DNA from: Mediterranea sp. (in: CFB group bacteria)
GTDB taxonomy: Bacteria > Bacteroidota > Bacteroidia > Bacteroidales > Bacteroidaceae
DNA length: 64,000 bases
Assembly: GCA_031261785.1 (NCBI GenBank)
Contig: JAISIZ010000034.1
Location: forward strand, 1 to 64,000
Direction: 5' to 3'
Position 1 is the first letter of the stretch. Every line of letters starts with the position of its first letter. The notes under the pieces are model-generated. The model did not search any database and was not told the DNA's origin. It saw only the letters and a program-made list of their open reading frames with translations. The translations under genes were made by a program, and so were the position numbers. Below, one piece after another: positions 54,031 through 63,268 of this stretch.

Positions 54031-55422
54031 TCAGATGTTGGTTAAGGTTTCTACATTCACGGTCATCGCGTTGAGATCGATGGTGAGACGATACACCCCG
54101 TCGGTGGCGGAGGTGGGTACGGTGTTGGTTCCCCCTGATGCCAGCTCAAAGGCGGGATCGCCGGTCCAAGAGAAATTATTATAACTCTTTTCGCCGCCCC
54201 AACTTTTATTATCGTAGAACTTGAGACCTACCCAACCGTCGTCTTTGGCGTGCACCCAGAGCGTGAGCTGGTAGACGCCGCTGCTAATCTGGGGAGCGAT
54301 GAGATAGTCGCGTACGTTGCCGAATCCCCACCAACAGGTAGACTTGTCACCGTTCAGATAAACGGGGCTGGGTGCTCCGATGCCGCCACCGGTAATAAGC
54401 AGGTAATCGGGTGCCGCGGCTCCATTCGCCGGAAGGATGAGCACGTTCTTCCTGTCTTGATTATAATATAAGGTATAATCGCCCGATGCCCCGATGAAGG
54501 TGAAGCGATTGTCGCCCGTACGCTCAAAGAAGTCGAGGTTATAGATCAGTGTCGGATCGGCCAGCTCGCCGAAGGCTATCAATTCCTCACCATTGCTCAG
54601 CGTCACGTTGGAGGTATAGAAATCTTCTCCACTCTCCGGATCGCTGGGGTCTGATACGGCTAACTTAATATGGTTCCACGACGAGGCATCGAGGATGAGG
54701 CCGTCGAACACGAAACCGTCGGCAGTCATGGTGAATGCCATGGCATCGAAAGTCAATGCCTCAATCATATTATCTCCACTGGCCGTGACGAAGCTATTGC
54801 CTCCACTCTCGCCTATCTGGGCGACGCGCCCGGCCACGTCGCCCAGGACGATGCCCGAGTAGTCGGGCTGTCCGGCAGGCGTGAGGCGTTGGGCGATCTT
54901 ATAACGGATGTTGTTGAGCAGCGCGAGGTTCTCGGCGCGGTACTGGTTGTTGCCCACGCTGTTGAGGGTAATCACCTCTCCGTCGTCCGTCACCAAGTAG
55001 AGCGCGGAGAACGCGGGGCGTGTGGCGTTGATGCCAGTCAGCTGCTCGGTATCGGTGGCTTTCAGCACGTTGGCCAGGGTGAGGTTGAGCGTGATGGGAC
55101 TGTCGGCCAGGTTGTCGGCGAAGGGGATCTGTACGGGGATGACGACGCCTTCCTCGTTCTGGTTGGTCAGCGGCACCACGTGCGTGGCGAGGAGGCGTTC
55201 GCCTGCCATCACGCCGACGGTGATGTTGGCGAGGCGTGCCTTGGGGTCGGTCAGCGTAGCGGTGAGCCACAGGGTGTCACCGTACTGCAGGGCGGTCTTG
55301 TCCGGCGTCACCGACACGATGGTGGGTGGCGCTATGGCGTAGTTGGTATCGTCGTCGTAGCAACTCGCGAAGAGGCCCGACAGACAGCACGCCGACAGCA
55401 AGAGGTATAGTTTGCTTTTCAT
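54031..55422 (-). CDS. second surface glycan-binding lipoprotein (PUL3)
   Basis: 463 residues. Lipoprotein signal ending in FASC (Cys21) followed by YDDDTNY, again an acidic export sequence. Ig-like N-terminal domain (about 30-125) and further beta-sandwich modules; the block LDFFERTGDNRFTFIGASGDYTLYYN and the Trp-rich CWWGFGNVRDYLIAPQ look like exposed ligand-binding surfaces of SusE/SGBP-type proteins (DUF5125-like). It lies right after SusD, 40 bp away, and 1 bp before the GH30 gene. Exact family uncertain. Confidence 0.75.
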   Translation of the reverse strand: MKSKLYLLLSACCLSGLFASCYDDDTNYAIAPPTIVSVTPDKTALQYGDTLWLTATLTDPKARLANITVGVMAGERLLATHVVPLTNQNEEGVVIPVQIPFADNLADSPITLNLTLANVLKATDTEQLTGINATRPAFSALYLVTDDGEVITLNSVGNNQYRAENLALLNNIRYKIAQRLTPAGQPDYSGIVLGDVAGRVAQIGESGGNSFVTASGDNMIEALTFDAMAFTMTADGFVFDGLILDASSWNHIKLAVSDPSDPESGEDFYTSNVTLSNGEELIAFGELADPTLIYNLDFFERTGDNRFTFIGASGDYTLYYNQDRKNVLILPANGAAAPDYLLITGGGIGAPSPVYLNGDKSTCWWGFGNVRDYLIAPQISSGVYQLTLWVHAKDDGWVGLKFYDNKSWGGEKSYNNFSWTGDPAFELASGGTNTVPTSATDGVYRLTIDLNAMTVNVETLTNI

Positions 55423-55462
55423 ACTGTTGATTCTTAATGCTTCATTTTAAATCCTTCATTTC

Positions 55463-57016
55463 TCAATATCCCGGGTTCTGCACCAGGTTGGGGTTCTGGT
55501 CGATGACGTTCTGCGGGATGGGCAGGCGGTACGAGTTGGAATCGTAGGGGTAGATCAACGGCGGACGGCCTTCGTCCTTGAGGTTGTTCATCACCTCCTC
55601 CACCTTGTCGAGGCGTACGAGGTCGAACCAGCGCTGTCCCTCGAAGGCCAGCTCGAGGCGGCGTTCCTTGAGGTAGGCTTCGAGCAGGCGTTCCTTGCTC
55701 GAGGTGGTGGAGGCAGGCAGCGGATCCAGTCCGGCGCGGTCGCGCGTCCGGTTGATGATATCGGCCGCTCCGCCCAGGTCGCCGCGTCCCATCAGCAAGG
55801 CTTCGGCCTTGAGCAGGAGGATGTCGGCGTAGCGGTACTTGATGATGCTGTTGTAAGCGCTGCGGTCCTTGTACATGAAAGCGTAGTTGTTCGCCGGGTA
55901 GTAGATGTTCCATCCGCAGGAGTACCACACCACGCTCTCGGCGTAGCGCAGGTCGGTCTTGCTCTCGCTGGTAAACGCCTTGACGATGTCGCGCGAGGGG
56001 GTGATCCACTTCGAGAAGTTGAAGTAGAACTCCCAGTTGTCCAGCGTGCGGCCGAACATCCAGGGTGCCCAGGCTCCCACGGTGGCGTCGAACTGCGCTT
56101 CGTATATGCTCTCCACCGAATTACGCTTCGTGGGCGCGGTGGCGAAGTTGTCGGGACCGGCCGGCTCGTCGGGTTTTTCCAGCACCACGCCGAAGAGGTC
56201 GCCGTAGTTAGGTTCCAGGGCGTATCCGTCGGCGGCCAGCTGGTCGGCGTACTGGATGACCTTCTCGTAGTCGCGCAGGGGCTTCTCGGCGTATAGCTTG
56301 GCCAGGATGGCGTAGCCCACGTCCTTGGAGAGGGCGGCTTTATTGGAGGCCACGGTGGCGGGCGCGTCGGCCACGCCTTCGAGCAGGTCTCTCTCAATCT
56401 GCTGGTACACCGTCAGCTCGTCGGTCTGCGGGGGGAAGTACGCGGGATACACTTCCTCGATGGTCTCGGAGGTAATTTCGCCCGCCACCGTGGTGATGAG
56501 GGGGACGTTACCCCAGATGCGTACCATGTCGAAGTAGACCATGGCGCGGAAGATCTTGGCCTGCGCCTTGTACATGGCCCGCTCGGAGGCGGTAAGCGAG
56601 GCGTCGGGCACGGCGTCGATACTCTCTATCAGTATGTTGGCGGCCGCCACGTTGGTCATGTAGATGTTCCAGTCGCGATTGAGGTTGGAGTTTGAACCTT
56701 CGATGGAGTTCACCTCGAAGGGTGTCGTCTCCGCGCTGGGCGATCCGGCGTAGGCGTTGTCGGAGTGGCTCTCGCTAAGCAACAGCTTGTCGAGGTACCA
56801 GGCTTCCTGCCCGTCGCGCCATTTGTAGTTGATGACTTGCATCTGGTCCAGCACCGCTTGCTTGTCTTTCAGCGCTACGCTCGATCCGCCGGTGTCGTCG
56901 TCGGTGCCCTCGGTAATCTCGGTGTAGCGGTCCTTCGGCTCGTAGTCGAGCGAGCACGCGCCCATCGTCGTCAGTAGCGCGGCGGCTCCTATCAAAAAGA
57001 GATTCTTATTTTTCAT
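55463..57016 (-). CDS. SusD/RagB-family lipoprotein (PUL3)
   Basis: 517 residues. Lipoprotein signal ending in MGAC, followed by SLDYEPKDRYTEI. Typical SusD helical body with the C-terminal motif KERRLELAFEGQRWFDLVR and the terminal IPQNVIDQNPNLVQNPGY block. Pairs with the SusC encoded 14 bp upstream to capture beta-1,6-gluco-oligosaccharides. Confidence 0.95.
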   Translation of the reverse strand: MKNKNLFLIGAAALLTTMGACSLDYEPKDRYTEITEGTDDDTGGSSVALKDKQAVLDQMQVINYKWRDGQEAWYLDKLLLSESHSDNAYAGSPSAETTPFEVNSIEGSNSNLNRDWNIYMTNVAAANILIESIDAVPDASLTASERAMYKAQAKIFRAMVYFDMVRIWGNVPLITTVAGEITSETIEEVYPAYFPPQTDELTVYQQIERDLLEGVADAPATVASNKAALSKDVGYAILAKLYAEKPLRDYEKVIQYADQLAADGYALEPNYGDLFGVVLEKPDEPAGPDNFATAPTKRNSVESIYEAQFDATVGAWAPWMFGRTLDNWEFYFNFSKWITPSRDIVKAFTSESKTDLRYAESVVWYSCGWNIYYPANNYAFMYKDRSAYNSIIKYRYADILLLKAEALLMGRGDLGGAADIINRTRDRAGLDPLPASTTSSKERLLEAYLKERRLELAFEGQRWFDLVRLDKVEEVMNNLKDEGRPPLIYPYDSNSYRLPIPQNVIDQNPNLVQNPGY

Positions 57017-57030
57017 AACCTTGATTCATT

Positions 57031-60012
57031 TTAAAATTCAACATTGAGTCCGAACACCCAGCTCTTGTTCTGCGGATAGGTTCCCCAGTCGATGCCCTGC
57101 ACGTGTCCGTTGTTGCCCCACTGGTTCACTTCGGGATCCATGCCCTTGTACTTGGTGAATGTGATGAGGTTGGTGGCCGTGATATAGGGACGTATTGTCG
57201 AGATTCCGATCTTGCGCAACGTGGGCAGGCGGAGATTGTACGAGAGGGTAATGTCCTTCACGCGAAGATAGCTCCCGTCTTCCACGAAATAAGTGGAGGG
57301 TTGCATATTGTAGCCCGCCTTGGGAACGTCGGTGACTTGTCCCGGCGTACGCCAGCGATTGAGCACGCGCACGGACTGGTTCTTGAGGTCGTACATGCCT
57401 TCGGTGTCGCCGCGCGAGGCGTTGAAGATGTCGTTCCCCACGCTGCCTTGCAGGAAGACGTTGAGGTTGAAGTTCTTCCACGAGAAAGTATTGGTAAGAC
57501 CGAAGATGAAGTCGGGATTGGGATCACCGATATAGGTACGGTCGGTAGCGGTCAGCTTTCCGTCCATGTTGATGTCGCGATACATCAGCTCGCCCGTCTC
57601 GGGATTCACGCCATCGCTGATGTAGCCGTAAAAACCTCCCATCGGACGTCCTGGCTCGTTGCGTACCATATACATGTTGTGGAACGCGTCGGTAGTGGTG
57701 GCATCGTAATAAATCTGTTGCAGGGAGAGCTTCTCCAGCCGGTTCTTGTTGGTGGAGATGTTGAAGTTGGTATCCCACGTGAAGTCGCCCGTGAAGTTGT
57801 GCGAGGTGACAGAGAACTCGAAGCCTTTGTTCGTCATCTCGCCCTCGTTGCGGGTGATTGACGAGAAACCGGCTCCCGGCGGAAGCGACACATACATCAG
57901 CATGTCCTTGGTACGCTTGTAGTACCAGTCCATCGTGACATTGATCCGTCCGCCCAGCAGGGTGGCGTCCAGTCCGATGTTGGTCTGTGTAGTGGTCTCC
58001 CATGTCAAGTCAGGCACGCGCAAGCCAGCCACGGTGACGAGGGGAGCGGCCTTGTCGTACAGGTAGACGATGTTGCCATTGGCGTCGGCCGAGGCTTGCG
58101 CCCATGGTTGGCGAGCGATGTTGTAAGCCTGCAGGTAGGAATAGTCACCTATGCCCGACTGGTTACCCGTCTGTCCCCATCCGCCGCGGATCTTCAGGTC
58201 GTCGATCCACGTGAACTTCTCCATAAACTTTTCCGAAGAAACGCGCCAAGCAGCCGAAAACGAGGGGAATGTGCCCCAACGATGATCGGGGTGCAGCTTG
58301 GAGGAACCGTCGCGACGCATGTTGGCCGTGACGAGGTATTTGCTCTCGTAGTTGTACGACACGCGTCCAAAGTAGGAAAATATACCCCACTCGGAGATAC
58401 CCGCGCCCGTGTTGTCCCAAGCTATCTTGTTGGCGGCGTTGAGCGTGCGAATACTGTTGTCGCGGTAATTCGAGCCGTTAATCCAGCTGTTGCGATAATC
58501 CGAGTCGGTCCACGACGTACCCAGCATCACCTCGAGCGAATGCTTCTTGGCAAACAGCTTGTTGTACGTCAACACGTTGTCGAACGTGAGCACGGTGTTC
58601 TGGTTGCGATTGTCCCAACCCGCGCCATAGTCGTCGATACCCGACACGTGTACCACGGGCGAGAAGCCGTCGGCCAAGGCGTTGCGACGGTCGAGGGTGA
58701 ACGAGCCTTTGTATTTCAGCTCGGGAATGAAAGTGACGGTGGCGTTGGCCGAGGCCAGCAAGCGATTCTCGCGAGAGACATTGTCCTTGCCGTTCGCCAT
58801 CGATTCCATAGGATTGGTGGTGTTCAATCCGTAGAAGGTGCGGTTGTAGTATCCCGTCTCGGCATTCCACACGGGAAGCGAGGTGGGCAGGTTGACCACG
58901 GCCAGTACCACGCCACCACGATTGGAGCCTATACCCGTAGTCACTCCATTGCTGGCGTTGTCCGAATAGGAGACGTTGGCACCTACATGGAGCCATTTGG
59001 TCACGTCGCTCTCAATGTTGGCGCGGAAGTTATAGCGGCGGAAGAAAGCCGCTTCGAGCGTACCCGCCTCGTTGAGGTAACCTCCCGAAAGGAAGTAGCT
59101 CATCTTCTCCGTACGGTCGGAGATAGAGACCTGGTAGTTCTGGGTGATACCGGTGCGGTACACCAAGTCCTGCCAATCGGTGATGTCGGTAGTGCCATCG
59201 GGGATGGCGCCCGGACGGATCTCGTCGATCAATTCCTTGTACTGCGCGGCGTTGAGCGACTTCATCTGGTTGGATACATTGTTTAATGTAAGCTGCGCGT
59301 TGAAGGATATCTTGGCGCTGCTCGTCTGACCCGACTTGGTGGTGATGATCACCACGCCGTTGGCGGCCCGAGAGCCGTAGATGGCAGCCGAAGAGGCATC
59401 CTTCAGGATCTGGATGTTGGCGATATCCGTGGGCGGCAAGAAATTGGTGTTGTCCACCGGTACGCCATCCACTACGTAAAGCGGCTCGTTGCTGCCGTTG
59501 AAGGAGGTGGTACCACGCACGCGTATCACCGTCTCGCCACCAGGGGCGCCGTTAGGCTGTATCACCTGCACGCCGGCAGCCTTGCCTTGGATGGCCTGTC
59601 CCGCCGACACGATGGGACGGTCGGCTATCTCTTTGGTCGAGACGGTGGATACGGCGGTGGTAACGTCGCGCCGCTTCACGGTACCATAACCCACTACCAC
59701 GACTTCGTCGAGCACCTCGGCGTCACTATGGAGGGCGATATTCATCGTGGGTCGCGCGACGATGGTCTGCGCCTTGTATCCCACGTAGGAGAACTGTAGA
59801 TTACTTCCGGCAGGAACGGTGATGGCGAAGTTACCGTCTACGTCGGTCACTACGCCTTGGCCGGAACTCACATGCGCAACAGCTACGCCAATCAACGGGT
59901 CGCCCGTCTCCGCGTCGGTCACTGTTCCGCGTACGTTTACGGGATTTTGAGCCACTGCCATCAACGAGCAGAGCATCCCGAATAAGAGAGGAATGAATCT
60001 TTTCATACGCAC
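57031..60012 (-). CDS. SusC-family TonB-dependent transporter (PUL3, beta-1,6-glucan type)
   Basis: 993 residues. Signal peptide 1-22 (ending MAVAQ), carboxypeptidase-D regulatory-like domain, LDEVVVVGYG, plug motif LKDASSAAIYGSRAANG and a beta-barrel ending in Phe (FGLNVEF). First gene of PUL3. A good promoter and three helically phased GAATACG repeats lie directly upstream. Substrate assignment rests on the GH30 and GH3 enzymes of the operon. Confidence 0.95.
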   Translation of the reverse strand: MRMKRFIPLLFGMLCSLMAVAQNPVNVRGTVTDAETGDPLIGVAVAHVSSGQGVVTDVDGNFAITVPAGSNLQFSYVGYKAQTIVARPTMNIALHSDAEVLDEVVVVGYGTVKRRDVTTAVSTVSTKEIADRPIVSAGQAIQGKAAGVQVIQPNGAPGGETVIRVRGTTSFNGSNEPLYVVDGVPVDNTNFLPPTDIANIQILKDASSAAIYGSRAANGVVIITTKSGQTSSAKISFNAQLTLNNVSNQMKSLNAAQYKELIDEIRPGAIPDGTTDITDWQDLVYRTGITQNYQVSISDRTEKMSYFLSGGYLNEAGTLEAAFFRRYNFRANIESDVTKWLHVGANVSYSDNASNGVTTGIGSNRGGVVLAVVNLPTSLPVWNAETGYYNRTFYGLNTTNPMESMANGKDNVSRENRLLASANATVTFIPELKYKGSFTLDRRNALADGFSPVVHVSGIDDYGAGWDNRNQNTVLTFDNVLTYNKLFAKKHSLEVMLGTSWTDSDYRNSWINGSNYRDNSIRTLNAANKIAWDNTGAGISEWGIFSYFGRVSYNYESKYLVTANMRRDGSSKLHPDHRWGTFPSFSAAWRVSSEKFMEKFTWIDDLKIRGGWGQTGNQSGIGDYSYLQAYNIARQPWAQASADANGNIVYLYDKAAPLVTVAGLRVPDLTWETTTQTNIGLDATLLGGRINVTMDWYYKRTKDMLMYVSLPPGAGFSSITRNEGEMTNKGFEFSVTSHNFTGDFTWDTNFNISTNKNRLEKLSLQQIYYDATTTDAFHNMYMVRNEPGRPMGGFYGYISDGVNPETGELMYRDINMDGKLTATDRTYIGDPNPDFIFGLTNTFSWKNFNLNVFLQGSVGNDIFNASRGDTEGMYDLKNQSVRVLNRWRTPGQVTDVPKAGYNMQPSTYFVEDGSYLRVKDITLSYNLRLPTLRKIGISTIRPYITATNLITFTKYKGMDPEVNQWGNNGHVQGIDWGTYPQNKSWVFGLNVEF

Positions 60013-60055
60013 AATATTATTAAAGTTAACGATATCATTTGCCTTTTAGCAAGGG

Positions 60056-60088
60056 CAAAGGTAGGGGGTGCGGAGGAGGAAAAACAAA
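60056..60088 (-). promoter_or_regulatory. PUL3 (SusC) promoter
   Basis: On the minus strand TTTG (60088-60085), a 21-bp spacer and TACCTTTG (60063-60056), 43 bp before the start codon, a close match to the Bacteroidota consensus. Confidence 0.75.
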
Positions 60089-60093
60089 TCCGA

Positions 60094-60132
60094 GAATACG
60101 CTACGAATACGTCAGCCTACTTCTTGAATACG
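60094..60132 (-). promoter_or_regulatory. candidate operator: three phased GAATACG repeats
   Basis: GAATACG begins at 60094, 60105 and 60126 (CGTATTC on the coding strand), offsets of 11 and 21 bp, i.e. one and two helical turns, immediately upstream of the -33 element. A likely site for the LuxR-type PUL3 regulator. Confidence 0.5.
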
Positions 60133-60209
60133 CATACGACCGTTTTTAAGGGATATAAGGATGAAGTGTAGACGGAGACGAGTTGACGAATTGCGGGGGA
60201 GGACGCAAA

Positions 60210-60243
60210 GAGGCCGCGCACGAACAAATTCGTGCACGGCCTC
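60210..60243 (-). terminator. GC-rich hairpin after the Rpn gene (copy 1)
   Basis: Arms GAGGCCGCGCACGAA and TTCGTGCACGGCCTC with a 4-nt loop and one mismatch; on the minus strand it is followed by TTTGCG. Nearly identical to 61264-61297. The remainder of 60133-60209 shows nothing else. Confidence 0.8.
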
Positions 60244-60283
60244 AGTGTTATAGGTACCAATGTTTGTCCTGGTGGACGGATGG

Positions 60284-61165
60284 TCATGGACGGATAGATT
60301 CAGCCATATTTTTGATTTCCTCCATCGATAGTCCGGTGTATTTGGAGATGCTATCGAAGGGGACACCATCGGCTATCATCGAGAAGGCGATGGTGTGCTG
60401 AGCCTTTTCTTCACCCTTAGCCTCTCCCTCGGCTCGTCCCGCAGCTAATCCTTTCCGTTCATAGCTACTGATCAGCGTCTTCTCCACACTGATGATGTCC
60501 CAAAACTTCTCGTATCCGAGTAGTTGGGCGTCGGTAAACGCGGCTTCCTCGATTATGGTCACGGCCTTGTTGATGTCGGGATTGTCCAGCAACTCTTTGG
60601 GCACCTCGCGGGTGCGTTCGCCTATTTCTGTCAGGAAGCGGAGCCAAAGCACTTTCATTTTTTTCTCCCGGTAAGTCTGCGGATTGTATTTGGGGAGTTC
60701 CACGAAGACGAGGTGGAGGCCGTCGATCACCTTGTCGGTATGCTCCACGTGCACCATCTGGTAATAGTGGTAGTAGCCCTGCAGCCCGGGTTCGAACACG
60801 CCGTTGACCAAGTTGAGGGAATAGAGGGATTGCGGTAGCTGTTGGTATTGCTTGCTCACTCCTATTGGGCGCACGTAGGCCTTGGAGGCATTGAGCAGCA
60901 TCCGTTGCTCAAATTCACGTGACCATAGCATCTGCATCTCCACGAGAAACTGCCCTCCCTGGTTGTCACGGCATCGCACAGTGACGATACTATACTTGCG
61001 CAACGGGTTGTCGGGCACCAGATCGGGAGGGAAATATTCAATCTCCTTGATCTCTCGTTCCGGATCCAGCGGGAGCAAAGCGTTGAGGAAACTCATCGCC
61101 AGCTCAGGATGCTTGCCGAATACTTGATAAAAAGCTAAATCGGACCTTGGGTCTAAGTACCTCAT
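60284..61165 (-). CDS. Rpn/PDDEXK_2-family nuclease (transposase-like)
   Basis: 293 residues from the ATG at 61165 (MRYLDPRSDLAFYQVFGKHPE). The pattern DPRSDLAF..VFG, LDPEREIKEIEYFPPDLVPD and RDNQGGQFLVEMQML is that of the PD-(D/E)XK nuclease family linked to Rpn recombination-promoting proteins (often annotated as transposase). Catalytic Asp/Glu-x-Gln are in CRDNQGGQFLVEMQM. The C-terminus has an alanine/glutamate/glycine repeat (AAGRAEGEAKGEEKA), typical of these genes. Full length. Near-identical hairpins flank it on both sides. Confidence 0.9.
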   Translation of the reverse strand: MRYLDPRSDLAFYQVFGKHPELAMSFLNALLPLDPEREIKEIEYFPPDLVPDNPLRKYSIVTVRCRDNQGGQFLVEMQMLWSREFEQRMLLNASKAYVRPIGVSKQYQQLPQSLYSLNLVNGVFEPGLQGYYHYYQMVHVEHTDKVIDGLHLVFVELPKYNPQTYREKKMKVLWLRFLTEIGERTREVPKELLDNPDINKAVTIIEEAAFTDAQLLGYEKFWDIISVEKTLISSYERKGLAAGRAEGEAKGEEKAQHTIAFSMIADGVPFDSISKYTGLSMEEIKNMAESIRP

Positions 61166-61263
61166 ATTATTCCGTATAAGGGTTATGTGGGCACAAAAAT
61201 AGCGAGAAAAAAGGGGAGAAGCAACAGATAGCACGGATTATCTCATCGGGGGGAGAGCGCAAA

Positions 61264-61297
61264 GAGGCCGCGCACGAACAAATTCGTGCGCGGCCTC
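61264..61297 (-). terminator. GC-rich hairpin after sodB (copy 2)
   Basis: Same as 60210-60243 but with perfectly paired 15-bp arms and followed on the minus strand by TTTGCGC. It would terminate sodB. Similarity to copy 1 extends about 10 bp on each side. Confidence 0.85.
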
Positions 61298-61332
61298 CAA
61301 CTTATAGCGCACGTGGCGCTTTTATCCTGCGG

Positions 61333-61914
61333 TTAGTAGCGTGTCTCCACGACATCCCAGTCAACGATGTCCCACAACGCCTTGACGTGGTCGGCTCGCC
61401 TGTTCTGGTAATCCAGGTAGTATGCGTGCTCCCACACGTCGAATCCGAGAATGGGCTTCAGTCCCGCACGTACGGGGTTGCCGCCGTTGGCCTCCTTGGT
61501 GATGTGGAGCTTGCCCTCCTTGTCGGCCGAGAGCCAAGCCCATCCCGAGCCGAACAGCGCGCCGGCGGCGGCATTGAACTCGGACTTGAAGTTCTCGAAG
61601 CTTCCGAAGTCACGCTTGATGGCTTCGCCCAGCTTGCCCAGAGGCTCGCTCTTCGCGGGCTTGGGGCTGAACTGGAGGAAATAGAGCGTGTGGTTCAGCA
61701 CCTGTCCGGCGTTGTTGAAGATTCCGCCATCGGGAGCGGAAGCCACGATCTGTTCTACGGTCTTTCCTTCAAATTCGGTGCCCGGCACCATGCTATTGAG
61801 GTTGTTTACGTACGCTTGTAGATGCTTTCCGTAGTGGAAATCTATCGTCTGCTGACTGATTACAGGTTCCAGCGCATTGGTCGCGTATGGAAGTTTCGGC
61901 ATTTCGTAAGTCAT
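61333..61914 (-). CDS. sodB: iron/manganese superoxide dismutase
   Basis: 193 residues from the ATG at 61914 (MTYEMPKLPYATNALEPVIS). Metal ligands His27, His75 (VLNHTLYF), Asp159 and His163 (GFDVWEHAYYLDY) are all present. Converts superoxide to peroxide and oxygen; in Bacteroidales these enzymes are usually cytosolic and can use iron or manganese. An in-frame Met at 61956 would add 14 residues including ILLTSLIA, a hydrophobic stretch; I think the shorter form is correct. Confidence 0.95.
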   Translation of the reverse strand: MTYEMPKLPYATNALEPVISQQTIDFHYGKHLQAYVNNLNSMVPGTEFEGKTVEQIVASAPDGGIFNNAGQVLNHTLYFLQFSPKPAKSEPLGKLGEAIKRDFGSFENFKSEFNAAAGALFGSGWAWLSADKEGKLHITKEANGGNPVRAGLKPILGFDVWEHAYYLDYQNRRADHVKALWDIVDWDVVETRY

Positions 61915-62027
61915 TGTCATTGCAATTAAAGATGTTAATAATATATTCATATTCATTTTCTTGTTAAATGAGTACTTGTACTATACTAACGGCCGTATCG
62001 CGAAAAAGGTTCAAACGAATTGGAGCT

Positions 62028-63095
62028 TTAAATCATGATCTCCCCGCTGCCCACGCAAACGCGGGCCTCCTTGTCATACACCACGCCGAACTGTCCCGGG
62101 GCGATGCCTTGCAGCCTGGCGGTGGAGACGAGGCGGAAACCCGCTCCGCCAGGCAGCCGCAGGAGCTTCCCCGGGGTGAACTCGGGCGTGTGGCGTATCT
62201 TGAAGGTGACGTCGATCTCCTCCTGCCCGGCAGGCCAAGGGTCGGCGGTGATGAAGTGAAAATCGGCCATGAGGAACTCGTTCCCGTACTGCGTCTCCAC
62301 GCCGTATCCGCGCGACACGTAGACGATGTTCTCGTCCACGTCCTTACGGATGACGAACCATGGCCCGCCGCTTAGGCCAAGCCCCTTGCGCTGCCCGATG
62401 GTGTGGAACCAGTAGCCGCGGTGCGTGCCCACGCGTCGCCCCGTCTCCAGCTCGACGATGGCACCCTCGCGCTCGCCGAGGAAGCGGCGCACGAAGTCGT
62501 TGTAGTCGATCTTGCCGAGGAAGCAGATGCCCTGGCTATCCTTTCGCCTGGCGCTGGGCAGGCCGGCCCGCTCGGCGATGGCGCGCACCTCGTTCTTCAT
62601 CAGTCCGCCTATGGGAAACATCAACTTCGACACTTGCAGGTAGTCGAGCTGCGCCAGGAAGTCGGTCTGGTCCTTCACCGGATCCTTGGCGGTGCCCAGC
62701 CACACCTGTCCGTCGCGACGCGGCGTGGTGGCGTAGTGTCCCGTGGCGGTGAAGTCGAACTCCTTCCCCACCCGCTCCTCGAAACAGCCAAACTTGATGA
62801 GTTTGTTGCACATCACGTCGGGATTGGGCGTCAGGCCACGCCGTATCTTGTCGATGGCGTAGGCCGCCACGTTGTCCCAGTACTCGCGCTGCAGGTCGAT
62901 CACTTCCAGCCGAAGCCCGTACTTGCGCGCCGTGGCGGTGGACAGCTCGATGTCCTCTTCGGCCGAGCAGTCGTATTCCTCACCGTCCATGCCTATCTTG
63001 ATGTAGAAGAGCGAAGGGCGATACCCCTGCTCGCGGAGGAGGTGGACGACGACCGAGCTGTCGACCCCTCCCGATAATAATACGGCTATATTCAT
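62028..63095 (-). CDS. mnmA: tRNA-specific 2-thiouridylase
   Basis: 355 residues from the ATG at 63095. PP-loop SGGVDSS (8-14), catalytic Cys in [13 protein letters not shown] and the second Cys in [14 protein letters not shown]. It installs the 2-thio group on wobble uridine of Lys, Glu and Gln tRNAs. Preceded by a -7-like element. Confidence 0.96.
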   Translation of the reverse strand: MNIAVLLSGGVDSSVVVHLLREQGYRPSLFYIKIGMDGEEYDCSAEEDIELSTATARKYGLRLEVIDLQREYWDNVAAYAIDKIRRGLTPNPDVMCNKLIKFGCFEERVGKEFDFTATGHYATTPRRDGQVWLGTAKDPVKDQTDFLAQLDYLQVSKLMFPIGGLMKNEVRAIAERAGLPSARRKDSQGICFLGKIDYNDFVRRFLGEREGAIVELETGRRVGTHRGYWFHTIGQRKGLGLSGGPWFVIRKDVDENIVYVSRGYGVETQYGNEFLMADFHFITADPWPAGQEEIDVTFKIRHTPEFTPGKLLRLPGGAGFRLVSTARLQGIAPGQFGVVYDKEARVCVGSGEIMI

Positions 63096-63119
63096 CTTTC
63101 GATCATTAAAAAACGAGTC

Positions 63120-63127
63120 CAAAGATA
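63120..63127 (-). promoter_or_regulatory. -7 element of mnmA promoter
   Basis: TATCTTTG on the minus strand, 24 bp before the start. No clear -33 TTTG is seen at the expected distance, which falls in the tandem array. Confidence 0.45.
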
Positions 63128-63133
63128 CGATAT

Positions 63134-63268
63134 TCGCGTGAATATTGCCCCATCGCGGAACGATGATTACAAAATCGCGTGAATCTCGTCCCGTCGCGGA
63201 ACGATGATTACAAAATCGCGTGAATCTCGTTCCGTCGCGGAACGATGATTACAAAATCGCGTGAATCT
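63134..63268 (+). repeat. 41-bp tandem repeat array, three copies
   Basis: CGCGGAACGATGATTACAAA recurs at 63154, 63195 and 63236, exactly 41 bp apart, with a partial unit before. The array lies between mnmA and the next gene and touches the latter's stop codon. Confidence 0.9.
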
